In this document: in pieces, positions 1 through 8,861 of the stretch | How positions within the stretch are numbered: position 1 is the stretch's first letter | Layout: every line of letters starts with the position of its first letter | Position numbers and translations under genes: made by a program | Origin: Thalassospira tepidiphila MCCC 1A03514 | GTDB lineage: Bacteria; Pseudomonadota; Alphaproteobacteria; Rhodospirillales; Thalassospiraceae | Direction: 5' to 3' | Length of the DNA stretch: 64,000 nucleotides | Assembly (NCBI RefSeq): GCF_001662875.1 | Contig: NZ_JPVZ01000001.1 | Span: 744,001 to 808,000 of the forward strand | Notes under the pieces: model-generated | Database searches by the model: none | The model's input: only the letters and a program-made list of their open reading frames with translations | Told to the model about the DNA's origin: nothing

Positions 1-501
1 CCAGATGGCAATCAGCGGGTGGTGCGCCTTGTCAAACCCGGCGGCACCATCGGGCTTGAGTCGCTGGTCAGCGAGTGTTTCACCCATCATGCCGAGGCCC
101 TTCAGGACAGCAAGCTGTGCCGCATTCCGATTGCGGTGATTGAAAGGCTTGATAATGAAAGCCCGCGCTTGCACAAGCAGGTGCTTAATCGCTGGCATCA
201 GGCGGTGATGGAATCCGATAACTGGCTGACCCAGATGTCGACTGGTACGGCACGCGAACGGGTCGCCCGGCTTTGCCTGTTTTTACATGATGACGTGACC
301 GAGAGCTGCACCGTTCCGGGGCGCGAGGATATTGGTGCGATGCTTGGCATTACCACCGAAACAGCCAGTCGGATCATCGCCGATTTCAGACGTCATGACC
401 TGCTGGAATTCAAGTCACGCAATGTCTTCAAGCTTGATCTTGTGGGCTTACGCGAAGTTGCGGGAATGGACGCCGCGGATGAGGGCAATTACGCCGACTG
501 A
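1..501 (+). CDS. Crp/Fnr-family transcriptional regulator (5' truncated)
   Basis: The frame is open from base 1, so the gene begins left of the window. The first visible residues (PDGNQRVVRLVKPGGTIGLE) read as the end of a cyclic-nucleotide-binding-like beta-roll, and a GTG at 19 is therefore internal. The middle is helical, matching the long dimerisation helix of the family. The last ~60 residues hold a winged helix-turn-helix with the typical PGREDIGAMLGITTETASR stretch, where the recognition helix ends in ETxSR as in FNR/CRP proteins. The ligand-sensing part is mostly missing, so the signal (oxygen, NO, redox or cyclic nucleotide) cannot be told. No Fe-S cysteine cluster is visible in this part. 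Confidence 0.88.
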   Translation, partial: PDGNQRVVRLVKPGGTIGLESLVSECFTHHAEALQDSKLCRIPIAVIERLDNESPRLHKQVLNRWHQAVMESDNWLTQMSTGTARERVARLCLFLHDDVTESCTVPGREDIGAMLGITTETASRIIADFRRHDLLEFKSRNVFKLDLVGLREVAGMDAADEGNYAD

Positions 502-514
502 TCCCCTACAAATC

Positions 515-1333
515 CTATCTTGCGGCATCCTGCAAGACGGTCTGAAAGGCCGAGTTTGGGCCACAGGCCAGTGACAGCTTTTCATATTCCTGCGGCGTAT
601 CGATCCGTTTGTGTTTTTCCGCACTCCGCCTGCGAATATCGTTCAGCCGTCTTTTGAAATCCCGGCCATATTCCGAAATCAGCCGCCGCATGGCGCGCTG
701 AGCATTGTCCGCTGGCATCGGGAACATGGCACCAACCTGTCTGACGACATCATTGACCAGATCATCAAGGGCCGCACGAATGTCGGCCTCCATGCCCTGA
801 TTGATCTTCACATGTTCGCCTTCGTGGGCATAAACCACATCATATTCGCAGGTGCCGCGTTCAAGCTCGGACGCGATATAGACCAGATGTTTGACGACAT
901 CGACCTTGGGATTAACCCGCACCGGATCAAGGCAATAGCGGCCAAAGCCAACCTGGCGCGGTTCAAAACGCATATCGAACGATGCCTGAACTTCATATTC
1001 GGTCAGGCCCGTCACCAGAAAACGCGGACTGCCCCCGGCACGGCTGTTGAGCCAGCGCACCGAGCGGTGCCGATCAAGCATCGGATCCATGTGATTGAAT
1101 TCAAGGAAGGCTTCGGGGGCGCTGATTGGCGCACAGGTGCCTTGGGCACGGGCCAGATTGGGAAGAAACAGCAGCGCAGCCAGAACGATCAAAAGCGCGC
1201 ACAAGACGCGGTCTTTTCCAATCTGATCATTGCGTTGCCCAAAAGCTGGCAAACCGTTTCTCCTGACTTTAAAGAAAACGCTGCGCACAGAAACACCCGC
1301 ACGCAGCGTTTGCGATATTCCCTTTACGCGCAA
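515..1333 (-). CDS. Secreted HExxH-motif protein, DUF922-like
   Basis: A hydrophobic segment (LCALLIVLAALLFLPNLARA) followed by AQG looks like a signal peptide, so export is inferred. The longest reading starts at a TTG (1333) and puts about 45 basic residues before that segment; the true start is probably nearer to it but no ATG decides it. The mature part holds HEGEHVK, a zinc-protease-like HExxH motif, preceded by a stretch of alternating strands (LTEYEVQASFDMRFEP). This layout resembles the DUF922 secreted Zn-dependent protease-like group, but I cannot prove catalysis. The C-terminal third is basic and helical. It lies 3 bp downstream of the dksA-like gene on the same strand and may be co-transcribed. 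Confidence 0.7.
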   Translation of the reverse strand: MRVKGISQTLRAGVSVRSVFFKVRRNGLPAFGQRNDQIGKDRVLCALLIVLAALLFLPNLARAQGTCAPISAPEAFLEFNHMDPMLDRHRSVRWLNSRAGGSPRFLVTGLTEYEVQASFDMRFEPRQVGFGRYCLDPVRVNPKVDVVKHLVYIASELERGTCEYDVVYAHEGEHVKINQGMEADIRAALDDLVNDVVRQVGAMFPMPADNAQRAMRRLISEYGRDFKRRLNDIRRRSAEKHKRIDTPQEYEKLSLACGPNSAFQTVLQDAAR

Positions 1334-1336
1334 CGA

Positions 1337-1696
1337 TCAGACATGGCTCACATGATCGGCGCAATCGACGCAAAGCGGTGTGGTCGGATCGAATTCGAGG
1401 CGCTTGGCAGCAATCGGTTCGCCGCAATTGTGGCAGTGACCGTATTGGTCGTCATCCATGCGCTTGAGGGTTTTTTCAATCTGCTCCAGCTCGACCACGC
1501 GGCGGCGTTCCTGTTCAAGATGCATTTCCTGATTTTGCAGGGCATCCATCCTTGATAAACGACCGACCGCCTGCTGATCCAGTTCGACCGGCTTGCGGTA
1601 GTCTTCCGAGTGGGTTGAATGTGCCAGAATCTCGGCGCGTCTTTCCTCCAGCCGGGTGCGCAATTTCGCAAGATCAATGTCTGTTCGATCCGTCAT
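1337..1696 (-). CDS. DksA/TraR-type C4 zinc-finger protein
   Basis: This 119-residue protein has an N-terminal coiled-coil-forming region rich in Glu/Arg (HLEQERRRVVELEQIEKTL) and a C-terminal zinc finger with Cys-x2-Cys (CHNC) and Cys-x2-Cys (CVDC) pairs, followed by a short tail. Family members bind the RNA polymerase secondary channel, often with ppGpp. The central acidic tip needed by classical DksA (DxxDxA) is not evident, so it is better called TraR/DksA-like than DksA. The start at 1696 is chosen because GAGG lies six bases upstream; an in-frame ATG at 1708 overlaps that site. Confidence 0.82.
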   Translation of the reverse strand: MTDRTDIDLAKLRTRLEERRAEILAHSTHSEDYRKPVELDQQAVGRLSRMDALQNQEMHLEQERRRVVELEQIEKTLKRMDDDQYGHCHNCGEPIAAKRLEFDPTTPLCVDCADHVSHV

Positions 1697-1796
1697 CCGA
1701 AACCTCATTATACGTTGTTGTTCTTAGCTATTAATATGGGTGCAGTGATCCCTCTTTCGCCAATGCATAGATCAAATTATTCAAAGATTTTGCCGA

Positions 1797-3011
1797 TCAC
1801 CTGCAATTGCCGCAGGCATCGACGAGTTTTTCGAGGGCTGCCTTGGCTTCGTCATCATCGAGGCCTTCGGCTTTGATCTTTTTCTGGATTTTGCAGCAAA
1901 GGGCTGGCCCGTTCGGGAACGGCTTGTCGGTCCAGAAGGGCGCGGTTGTGCCGAAATATCCCGCCTGATCAAGGAACGAGACGCCATAGTAATAGGCGGC
2001 CCCGACCGAATTATAGAAGGTCGGATCATCGATAAAACCACCATCGGGCGTCATGGATTTGGTCAGGCACCAATCAAGCACCAAGGCGATGTCTTTGGAT
2101 GCTGCATTTTGTGTCGCGGCATCAACCTTGGCCCAGCCAAGATCGAAAATCTTGGTGACGTCGTAATTGTTGTGATTGTTGAAATCACCATTGTGCTTCC
2201 AGCCGAACGGATAGGCATCATCGCGGATCGCAAGCGTGGTGTTGAATATCTGCGTCCACAGATCGACCTTGCCATGCTGATAGGAGATATTGTGGAACGT
2301 CAGGCTAAGATCGCTGCTTTTAAGAACGCCCTGATCGGTGGTGTCAAACCAACCGCCCCAATAACCACTTTCACCATCCTGCCAGTCATCAAGCCATGAT
2401 TTGTAGGCCGAGATGTAATCATCGGTCAGATCAAAACCCTTTACGTTGGTTTTGAAATAATCGCGGATTTCGCTTTTGAAACACATCTGTGAAAGTGCTG
2501 CCGTCACGGCCCCAAGGGCATCACGGCGATCCAGACCATCGGCAAAAATCCGCGATGTCTTTTGACCATCGAGCCAAGCTGTCATTTTAGCGGGTGTTGA
2601 AATCGGTTCCAGAAAACTGAGCGGATATTCAGGCGCCTTGCCTTCATCGGCCAGCGTATTGACCGCATCAATCATCGCATCGACTTTGAGGAACCATTGA
2701 TCGTAACAGGGCCCCCATGAGCCGTCGCTTGCGACCTGTTTTTCCGCCCAGGACTGATCAGGATTGTTCAGCGAACTGGCAAAGCCAGCGAGCTTTTGAT
2801 CAAGCGTTTTCCAGTCGGCGGTATATTGCAGCAGCCATTTGCATTCGATCATCTGTTGATCGGAGGCCGCCATGCTGTTGCCGGTTTTCTGGGCGGCGAT
2901 CAGTTTATCCTGAAGCGGGGCCAGCTTTGCGGCATATGTTTTTTGCTGCGCGACATAGTCGGAATCAAAAACGGAGAACTGCGCCGTGATCAGTTTACTA
3001 AAATCCGTCAA
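1797..3011 (-). CDS. Uncharacterised 404-residue protein
   Basis: I do not recognise the family. The frame is long, uninterrupted and has codon use like its neighbours. The N-terminus (MTDFSKLITAQFSVFDSDYV) has no signal peptide or membrane segment. The chain is rich in Trp, Asp and Tyr, with motifs such as GSWGPCYDQWFLKV, ESGYWGGWF, KHNGDFNNHNNYD and PDGGFIDDPTFYNSVGAAYYY, and a Cys-rich end (CC, CGNC). Repeated helical segments containing Trp and GG turns are reminiscent of alpha/alpha-toroid folds (glycoside lyases, terpene cyclases), but this is only an impression. It stands alone on the minus strand; there is no clear terminator beyond it. Confidence 0.65.
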   Translation of the reverse strand: MTDFSKLITAQFSVFDSDYVAQQKTYAAKLAPLQDKLIAAQKTGNSMAASDQQMIECKWLLQYTADWKTLDQKLAGFASSLNNPDQSWAEKQVASDGSWGPCYDQWFLKVDAMIDAVNTLADEGKAPEYPLSFLEPISTPAKMTAWLDGQKTSRIFADGLDRRDALGAVTAALSQMCFKSEIRDYFKTNVKGFDLTDDYISAYKSWLDDWQDGESGYWGGWFDTTDQGVLKSSDLSLTFHNISYQHGKVDLWTQIFNTTLAIRDDAYPFGWKHNGDFNNHNNYDVTKIFDLGWAKVDAATQNAASKDIALVLDWCLTKSMTPDGGFIDDPTFYNSVGAAYYYGVSFLDQAGYFGTTAPFWTDKPFPNGPALCCKIQKKIKAEGLDDDEAKAALEKLVDACGNCR

Positions 3012-3156
3012 ACCCCTGCCCCCGATGTTTCAAAAGATATTTATCATGTAAAACCATGACAAATACCCGTGCAGATCCAAAGCATTATCGACAAGCGGCG
3101 TCAAACAGCCGAAGGGATGGCATGGGATGTTGGGCCGGCTGGATGTGTGCTGGAAA

Positions 3157-3495
3157 CTAGTTGCCCAGCAGCCAGTTGCGGATCACGCGCAATGCCTGTT
3201 CGGGGTCGGTATCGACGATCCTGACGGCGACATTGGCCTTTTTGCGATCAATCATGCCCTCAATACCGGCCAGATTGAACCGGTCCTGATCGTCGGATCC
3301 GGAAACACACGAGACGCCCGCCGTTGTTGCGCGCAATCTTTCACGCAAACGCGAATCCGAACCCGATTCGTAACGGGGGATCGGTGCCGCAGGCTTTGGA
3401 CCGGGTAAAAATGACGGTCCATTCCCTATTTTATCGCTGTTATCTGATTGCGTCATTGGCACAACTTTCGGTTCGCATTGTGACACAGTCATCAT
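3157..3495 (-). CDS. Small hypothetical protein with FliF-tail-like C-terminus
   Basis: A 112-residue frame (99 if it starts at the ATG at 3456). The first ~60 residues are polar, Pro/Ser/Arg-rich and probably disordered. The last ~35 residues form one or two helices ending in DPEQALRVIRNWLLGN. That ending resembles the C-terminal tail of the flagellar MS-ring protein FliF, which binds FliG, where a conserved (E/Q)xxxxVIRxWL pattern occurs. The resemblance is from memory and short, so function is unassigned. No flagellar genes are nearby. No strong ribosome-binding site distinguishes the starts. Confidence 0.5.
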   Translation of the reverse strand: MMTVSQCEPKVVPMTQSDNSDKIGNGPSFLPGPKPAAPIPRYESGSDSRLRERLRATTAGVSCVSGSDDQDRFNLAGIEGMIDRKKANVAVRIVDTDPEQALRVIRNWLLGN

Positions 3496-3910
3496 ATTGG
3501 GCTGCCCCGACAGAGTGCAAATCCAATCACATCTTGCAAGGCGCTCTCAGCCGCTTCAGATCGTTATATTAGTTTAAAAGAAACTTTGATTTCCGGGCGT
3601 TTCGGATGCTAGGGTCGAATTAAAATAAGAAGAAAAAAGATGGGTACCACGCTGAATTTTTCCCAATCGAGCGGACGGTTTGATCATTTGATCACCGATG
3701 AAAATGCGTTTGAAAACCGAAACGCATTTCACATATAGCAATTTCACCGCGCAATGAATCGATACAAAAAAACGCGCGATTGCAAATTTTGTACTTCCAC
3801 AACTCGATCACTCTATCTAGTTTGGGAGGATCAACATACCACCACTTTAGGGTAGTTGTCGCAATACTTTAGACCAGAGCACACAAATCCAAAAGGGGGG
3901 CCAGGTTTTT
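3496..3910. other. 415-bp AT-richer intergenic region
   Basis: No convincing gene is seen. It separates the divergent small gene ending at 3495 and the binding-protein gene from 3911, so it should carry both promoters. It contains a perfect 10-bp inverted repeat at 3702-3711 and 3720-3729 and, overlapping it, a 32-codon frame from ATG 3640 to 3738 with only a weak purine-rich upstream site. Immediately before 3911 there is a run of six G that can serve as the ribosome-binding site. Confidence 0.5.
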
Positions 3911-5815
3911 GTGAGGCACCATACTCTTATCCTGATTGTTGCACTGACCACAATGCTGACTGGCGTTGCCAAAACGCATGCCGTTGAATTTGGTGAAGCG
4001 CCCGAACTTGCCAAACTGGTTGAGGACGGAAATCTGCCGCCGGTCAAGGATCGCCTGCCGACCGCACCGATGATCGTCACCCCCAACGAACGGGTCGGAA
4101 CCTATGGCGGTACCTGGAAAATGGCGCAGCGTAACAGCCGCGACCATGCCCTGCTGATCAGAACAATTGGATATGAGCCACTTCTGCGCTGGACCCCGCA
4201 ATGGTCATCGACCATTCCCAATGTCGCCCTGTCATTCCAGCCCAGCAGCGATGCAACCGAGTTCTTTTTCCGTCTGCGACAAGGCATGCGCTGGTCGGAT
4301 GGTACCCCGTTTACCGCTGATGACATCGTTTTCTGGTACGAAGATATCCTGAACAATCCGGCCTTTGCCGATGCCGTGCCGGAATGGCTGACATCGGGCG
4401 GCAATACCGTGCAAGTCGACGAGATCGACCCCTATACCGTCGCGTTTCGTTTCAGCAAGCCATATGGACTTTTCCCGACCGCCCTTGCCCGCCCCGAAGG
4501 CGTTGAGCCGGTAAGCTATCCGGCGCATTTTCTGAAGCCGCTTTTGCCGAAATATAATGCCAATGCCGATGCGGACGCCCAGAAGATGGGTTATTCGGGT
4601 TGGAAAGAACGTTTTATCGACGTATTTGGGCAGCCCGGTACGATTGATGACCCGACGCGCTGGAACAATCCCGATGTGCCGACCCTGAATGCCTGGGTGC
4701 TTACCGGGGTATATGGCAAGGACGATCCGCTGATCGCCAAGCGTAATCCCTATTACTGGAAAATTGATCCGACCGGCCGTCAACTTCCCTATATCGACAC
4801 GGTTTCCATGACACTGGTGCCGTCAAAAAGTGCGGCTGGGGATGCGGCAATTGCCGGCAAGGTCAATATGCAGGAACGCCATATCGGCACGCGCGCCAAC
4901 GAAGTTCTGGCCCAAAACAAGGACCTTCAGGCCTTCACGCTGATCGAGAGCGATATGAATATCATGACCTTGTCGCTTAATCTTAATGACAAGGACCCGG
5001 TGCTGCGCGACATCTTCCAGAACAAGGATTTTCGCGTTGCCCTGTCATATGCGATTGATCGCGAGACCATCATTGATCGCTTTGTCCCCGGTGCCTTGCC
5101 CCATCAGGCGGCACCAAGGCCGGAAAGCCCGCAATATCACACGGTGCTGGCGCGACAGTTCATGGCATATAATGTCGAACTGGCGCGGAGCTATATTGCG
5201 AAAGCGGGACTGACCACCATCAATGATGACGGCATCCTGTTGCGTCCGGATGGCAAGCCGCTTTCATTCACGATTGATACCGAGGGTGCGGAACGCTTTC
5301 AGATGCTCGATGCGGTCATGGGGTATTGGCGCGAACTTGGCATCGATGTCAGGGCCCGGAACCTTGCACGTGACGAGTTTGTCGCGTTGCGCGAACGCAA
5401 TGAACACAATGCCAGTGCGTGGGGCGGTGACGGCGGCCTTGATGCGATGCTCATCCCGATCAATTACCTGCCGATGTCTTCTGAATCGTCCTGGTTTGCA
5501 ACCGGATGGGCCAACTGGTACCTGAACCCGGAAAGCCCCGATGCCATCACCCCGCCCCAGGATGTTCAGGATCAGCTTGCGCTTTATGACCAGCTGAAAG
5601 CGACAGCAAATGCGGAAAAACAAAATCAACTGATGCGCGATATTCTCGACATCAGTGCAAATCAGTTTTACCTTATGGGAATTGCATTACCGCCAAACAG
5701 AAAAGGCGTGGTGGCACGGGACTTCCACAACGTTCCCAAGGTCATGCCTGCCGCCTGGAGTTATGCGACACCTGCACCGACCAATCCAAGTCAGTATTTT
5801 ATTCAGCCCGAGTAA
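3911..5815 (+). CDS. Peptide-type ABC transporter substrate-binding protein (SBP family 5)
   Basis: A 634-residue exported solute-binding protein. Residues 1-25 are a signal peptide (RHHTLILIVALTTMLTG then AKTHA). The body has the family-5 features: YGGTWK near the start, a FRLRQGMRWSDGTPFTADDIVFWYED block (positions about 120-145, split here in description only) and a hinge region with FRVALSYAIDRETI around residue 375. Family members deliver oligopeptides, nickel or sugars to a permease in the inner membrane. The start is GTG at 3911, supported by GGGGGG 10 bases upstream and by the signal peptide. No permease or ATPase genes follow; instead a sensor kinase gene begins 45 bp downstream, suggesting a sensing role. 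Confidence 0.9.
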   Translation: MRHHTLILIVALTTMLTGVAKTHAVEFGEAPELAKLVEDGNLPPVKDRLPTAPMIVTPNERVGTYGGTWKMAQRNSRDHALLIRTIGYEPLLRWTPQWSSTIPNVALSFQPSSDATEFFFRLRQGMRWSDGTPFTADDIVFWYEDILNNPAFADAVPEWLTSGGNTVQVDEIDPYTVAFRFSKPYGLFPTALARPEGVEPVSYPAHFLKPLLPKYNANADADAQKMGYSGWKERFIDVFGQPGTIDDPTRWNNPDVPTLNAWVLTGVYGKDDPLIAKRNPYYWKIDPTGRQLPYIDTVSMTLVPSKSAAGDAAIAGKVNMQERHIGTRANEVLAQNKDLQAFTLIESDMNIMTLSLNLNDKDPVLRDIFQNKDFRVALSYAIDRETIIDRFVPGALPHQAAPRPESPQYHTVLARQFMAYNVELARSYIAKAGLTTINDDGILLRPDGKPLSFTIDTEGAERFQMLDAVMGYWRELGIDVRARNLARDEFVALRERNEHNASAWGGDGGLDAMLIPINYLPMSSESSWFATGWANWYLNPESPDAITPPQDVQDQLALYDQLKATANAEKQNQLMRDILDISANQFYLMGIALPPNRKGVVARDFHNVPKVMPAAWSYATPAPTNPSQYFIQPE

Positions 5816-5860
5816 AATCCACGACAAACACGCATCATTCTGAATGGGGGCAGAATTAAC

Positions 5861-8221
5861 TTGAGGACGCTGTTTGACCGACTGATCGGCAGTCTGGTTT
5901 TCAAGATCGCATTTGCGATCATTGTTGTGGAAACCATCCTTTTTGGTCTGTTTGGCGGTTATTATGTGAACTATTTCGGGGCCGAAATTGACCGCAGGAT
6001 TGCGGAACAGATCAGCACACCCGGACGGCTTATTCAGCAGGAACAACTCAAGGTCTCTATTCTGAGCGACCCCGAGCAGATGGAACTTCTGCTTGGACGG
6101 CATTTGCAGCAAGCGCTGGCTGTCGGTTTTGACGGCACCATTTATCATTCAACCGACCCTTTGATGATCGGCGCATCGATCAGCTCGTTACCCGACTTCC
6201 CGACCGAACAGCTTCGCGCCGACATGAGAGAGCAGACCCTGTTCACGGTTGATGACGATACCGGGTCCAGCATGGTCAGCATCACGCCGATCTTTGCCCT
6301 GAATGCCAATCAGCCCTTCATGTATGTCTATCTCAAGGTGTCGACCAAGGGCCTTGAAGAAAGCCAGCGCCAGATGCAGTCGGTGCTTGTGATCGGTTCC
6401 ATCCTTTGTGTGTTGCTGACCTCCGCGCTGATTTTCCTGTTTACCCAGCACACGGTGCTTAAGCGCCTGATCACAGCCGCACAGTTTGTTAACAAGATCC
6501 AGGTCGGCAAGCTGAGTTCACGGCTGACACCGATGGGACGTGACGAAATCGGCATTCTCGAGCGCGGCCTGAACGCCATGGCCGAAAGTCTGGAACGCCG
6601 CACCCAGCAACATCAGGCGGCCCAGAATGCCTTGCGCGACAGTGAAGAGCGTTTCCGCGACTTTACCCTGTCTTCCGCCGACTGGTACTGGGAGATGGGC
6701 AGCGATTTCAAAATCGCCTTTGCGTCGTACAAGTTTTATCAGCTGATCGAGGAAATCAACGGCTCCCCGCAGGGGCAGTCGTTTGACAAACTTGGGCTTC
6801 ATCCGGAACACCCGGAGGGGTGGCAATATCTGCAACGCCATCTTGATGAACATACCGCGTTCTATAACGTCGAATTCTCCTGGACATCGCGGGATGGTGA
6901 AAAGCAGTTCGGGCGGATCAATGGCGTGCCGGTCTTTGCGCTGGATGGCAGTTTCAACGGCTATCGCGGGACGGGCAGCAACATTACCGAACAGCATCGC
7001 GCCGCCGAGGAACAACAAGCCTTGCAGCGCCAGCTTGCCACATCGCAAAAGCTTGAGGCGGTTGGCCAGATGGCCGGTGGTGTCGCCCATGAATTCAACA
7101 ATTGCCTTGCTGGTATCCTGAGTTTCGCCGAAGTGGCACGTGCCAAGATTGATGATCCCGAACGGGTCAAAGAATATATCGATCACGTCATTTCGCTTGG
7201 CGAACGCGCGACCGGTGTTGCCGATCAGCTTTTGATGTTCTCGCGCCGCAGGATCGATCAGCCGAAAAATGTCCGGGTTGAAAGCATCTTTGCGGAGATG
7301 GAAAAGCTGCTGGTGACCTTGCTTGAGCACCGGATTGATTTGCAAATCTGGGCCGATGAGGCCGACCTTCATACAAGGGTGGATCCGACGCAATTGTCGG
7401 CCTGTATCCTTAACCTCGCGATCAATGCGCGCGATGCGATGCCCGATGGCGGCACGCTTCAGATTTCATGCAGCAGTGCCGATATTCCGCCACTGGCACA
7501 GCGCGACGCCGATGAGGACGAGGATATCTATCCGCCAGAGGTGGAAGGCCAGTTTGTTGTCATCACCGTGCAGGATACCGGCACCGGGATTCCCGAGGAT
7601 GTGATCGATCATATCTTCGAGCCCTTCTTCTCGACCAAGGAACCGGGCAAGGGTACCGGACTTGGGCTTTCGATTGTTCATAGCTGGGTCGAAGAGGCCC
7701 ACGGCTTTATCAATCTTGAAAGTGTCGAGGGCGAAGGCACGACGTTCTCGATCTATCTGCCGCGTTCGGAACCGGGTGCGGAGCCGGAGGACGAAGTTGA
7801 CGAGATCGGCGTGTTCCCCGGCAATGGCGAGCGTGTTCTGATTGTCGATGATGAACAGGCCCTGCGCACCACTGCCCAAATCATCCTCGAAGATGCCGGT
7901 TATCGCACCGAGATCGCGAAAAGCACCGAAGAAGCGTTGGTGATCCTGCAAACCAACACGGGTGATGCGGCATTTGATGTGATTGTGACCGACGTCGTGT
8001 TGCCCGGTCGCAGTGGCCCGCAACTGATCATCGAAGCATTGCGCCAGAACCCGCGCTATGGCGTGGTGTTCATGTCCGGTTACCCGGCGCGATCGCGCAA
8101 GGAACTGGATAATCTTTTGGGCAATTACGTGTTTGTCAAAAAGCCGTTCCGCCCCGGCAAGTTGCAAAAAGCGGTTCATGATGCGCTCAAACTCGCATCC
8201 GAACGGGCGCAGTCGAGCTGA
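5861..8221 (+). CDS. Membrane hybrid histidine kinase (HAMP-PAS-HisKA-HATPase-REC)
   Basis: 786 residues. There is an N-terminal membrane segment (~10-35), an extracytoplasmic sensing region, and a second membrane segment (~170-190). These are followed by a HAMP linker, a PAS domain (~260-375), and a HisKA domain with phospho-His in GGVAHEFNN (His410). Next come an HATPase with NxxxNARDAM, DTGTGIP and GKGTGLGLS boxes, and a C-terminal receiver with VDDE and phospho-acceptor Asp711 (VTDVVLP). HisKA and HATPase type resembles hybrid kinases with an HEFNN H-box. The start is TTG at 5861 with GGGGGCAG upstream. It follows the binding protein gene by 45 bp, so the two are probably one unit; the periplasmic protein could feed a signal to the kinase. 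No partner regulator is adjacent. Confidence 0.93.
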   Translation: MRTLFDRLIGSLVFKIAFAIIVVETILFGLFGGYYVNYFGAEIDRRIAEQISTPGRLIQQEQLKVSILSDPEQMELLLGRHLQQALAVGFDGTIYHSTDPLMIGASISSLPDFPTEQLRADMREQTLFTVDDDTGSSMVSITPIFALNANQPFMYVYLKVSTKGLEESQRQMQSVLVIGSILCVLLTSALIFLFTQHTVLKRLITAAQFVNKIQVGKLSSRLTPMGRDEIGILERGLNAMAESLERRTQQHQAAQNALRDSEERFRDFTLSSADWYWEMGSDFKIAFASYKFYQLIEEINGSPQGQSFDKLGLHPEHPEGWQYLQRHLDEHTAFYNVEFSWTSRDGEKQFGRINGVPVFALDGSFNGYRGTGSNITEQHRAAEEQQALQRQLATSQKLEAVGQMAGGVAHEFNNCLAGILSFAEVARAKIDDPERVKEYIDHVISLGERATGVADQLLMFSRRRIDQPKNVRVESIFAEMEKLLVTLLEHRIDLQIWADEADLHTRVDPTQLSACILNLAINARDAMPDGGTLQISCSSADIPPLAQRDADEDEDIYPPEVEGQFVVITVQDTGTGIPEDVIDHIFEPFFSTKEPGKGTGLGLSIVHSWVEEAHGFINLESVEGEGTTFSIYLPRSEPGAEPEDEVDEIGVFPGNGERVLIVDDEQALRTTAQIILEDAGYRTEIAKSTEEALVILQTNTGDAAFDVIVTDVVLPGRSGPQLIIEALRQNPRYGVVFMSGYPARSRKELDNLLGNYVFVKKPFRPGKLQKAVHDALKLASERAQSS

Positions 8222-8492
8222 CATCGCTGCTCAACTGGTCGAGTCCCCAACCCTGACCATCGCGAAATCGCGGAATTTTCGCCAAATGGTTAAAAAAATC
8301 TTACCCGCCTATATTAGTTAAAATGCTTGCAAACCAAGCAATTGGCGGGGTTTGGATTGCGACGGCACTGGATAGTGTGACAACCATCACTTATATCAAC
8401 CTAACAAGCCCATACCGTGAACTTCAGACAGATTTGAAGAACCCGGTAAAGAGTGATGGGCATCGCCCACCCGGACAGATAAAGAGGTCAGG

Positions 8493-8717
8493 ATGATCGG
8501 CTCAGTTCAAGGTTCAGGACTTGGTTCAGCGGCACAGGCCGTGAATGATGCAATTACGCCCAAAGGTGGTGCAGACCCGTCTTTGCCTTTCGCAGCCGCA
8601 GAAGGCGCGATCAAAAAGGCAACCGGTCTTGCCAAGGTGATCGGCTCGATCGTCACCGAACACCAGCCGCTTGAAACCAGCGGCAATCGTGGCACCAAGG
8701 TTAATATCCTAACGTGA
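8493..8717 (+). CDS. Small hypothetical protein with RGTxxNI tail
   Basis: A 74-residue protein with a strong AGGTCAGG site just upstream of ATG 8493. It is Gly/Ala-rich at the start, has one amphipathic helix (AAEGAIKKATGLAKVIGSIV) and ends in NRGTKVNILT. The next gene ends in RRGTYLNIVL, so the two share a C-terminal pattern R-G-T-x-[VL]-N-I. There is no signal peptide or membrane helix. Function is unknown. It is followed by a hairpin at 8744-8765 that may end the transcript. Confidence 0.62.
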   Translation: MIGSVQGSGLGSAAQAVNDAITPKGGADPSLPFAAAEGAIKKATGLAKVIGSIVTEHQPLETSGNRGTKVNILT

Positions 8718-8743
8718 TTTTTCCCTCTCGTTAGCTTCCTCCG

Positions 8744-8771
8744 GGGTGGTCTTGTATGGCCACCCTTCTTT
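8744..8771 (+). terminator. Possible terminator after the 74-residue gene
   Basis: GGGTGGTC pairs with GGCCACCC (last pairs G-U) around a six-base loop, followed by TTCTTT. The T-run is interrupted, so this is a moderate call. Confidence 0.42.
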
Positions 8772-8861
8772 CTGTCTGGATCACGGATTGCGCTTTAATG
8801 CTGCCGTCACGCGATCATGACAAACGTCTGACCACGTGCTAGGGTAAGCCCAACATCAATC

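Noticed and set aside
3640..3738. A 32-codon frame in the intergenic region before the SBP gene
   Set aside because: Only a weak purine-rich upstream site, overlap with an inverted repeat and no recognisable features; kept only as part of the intergenic description.
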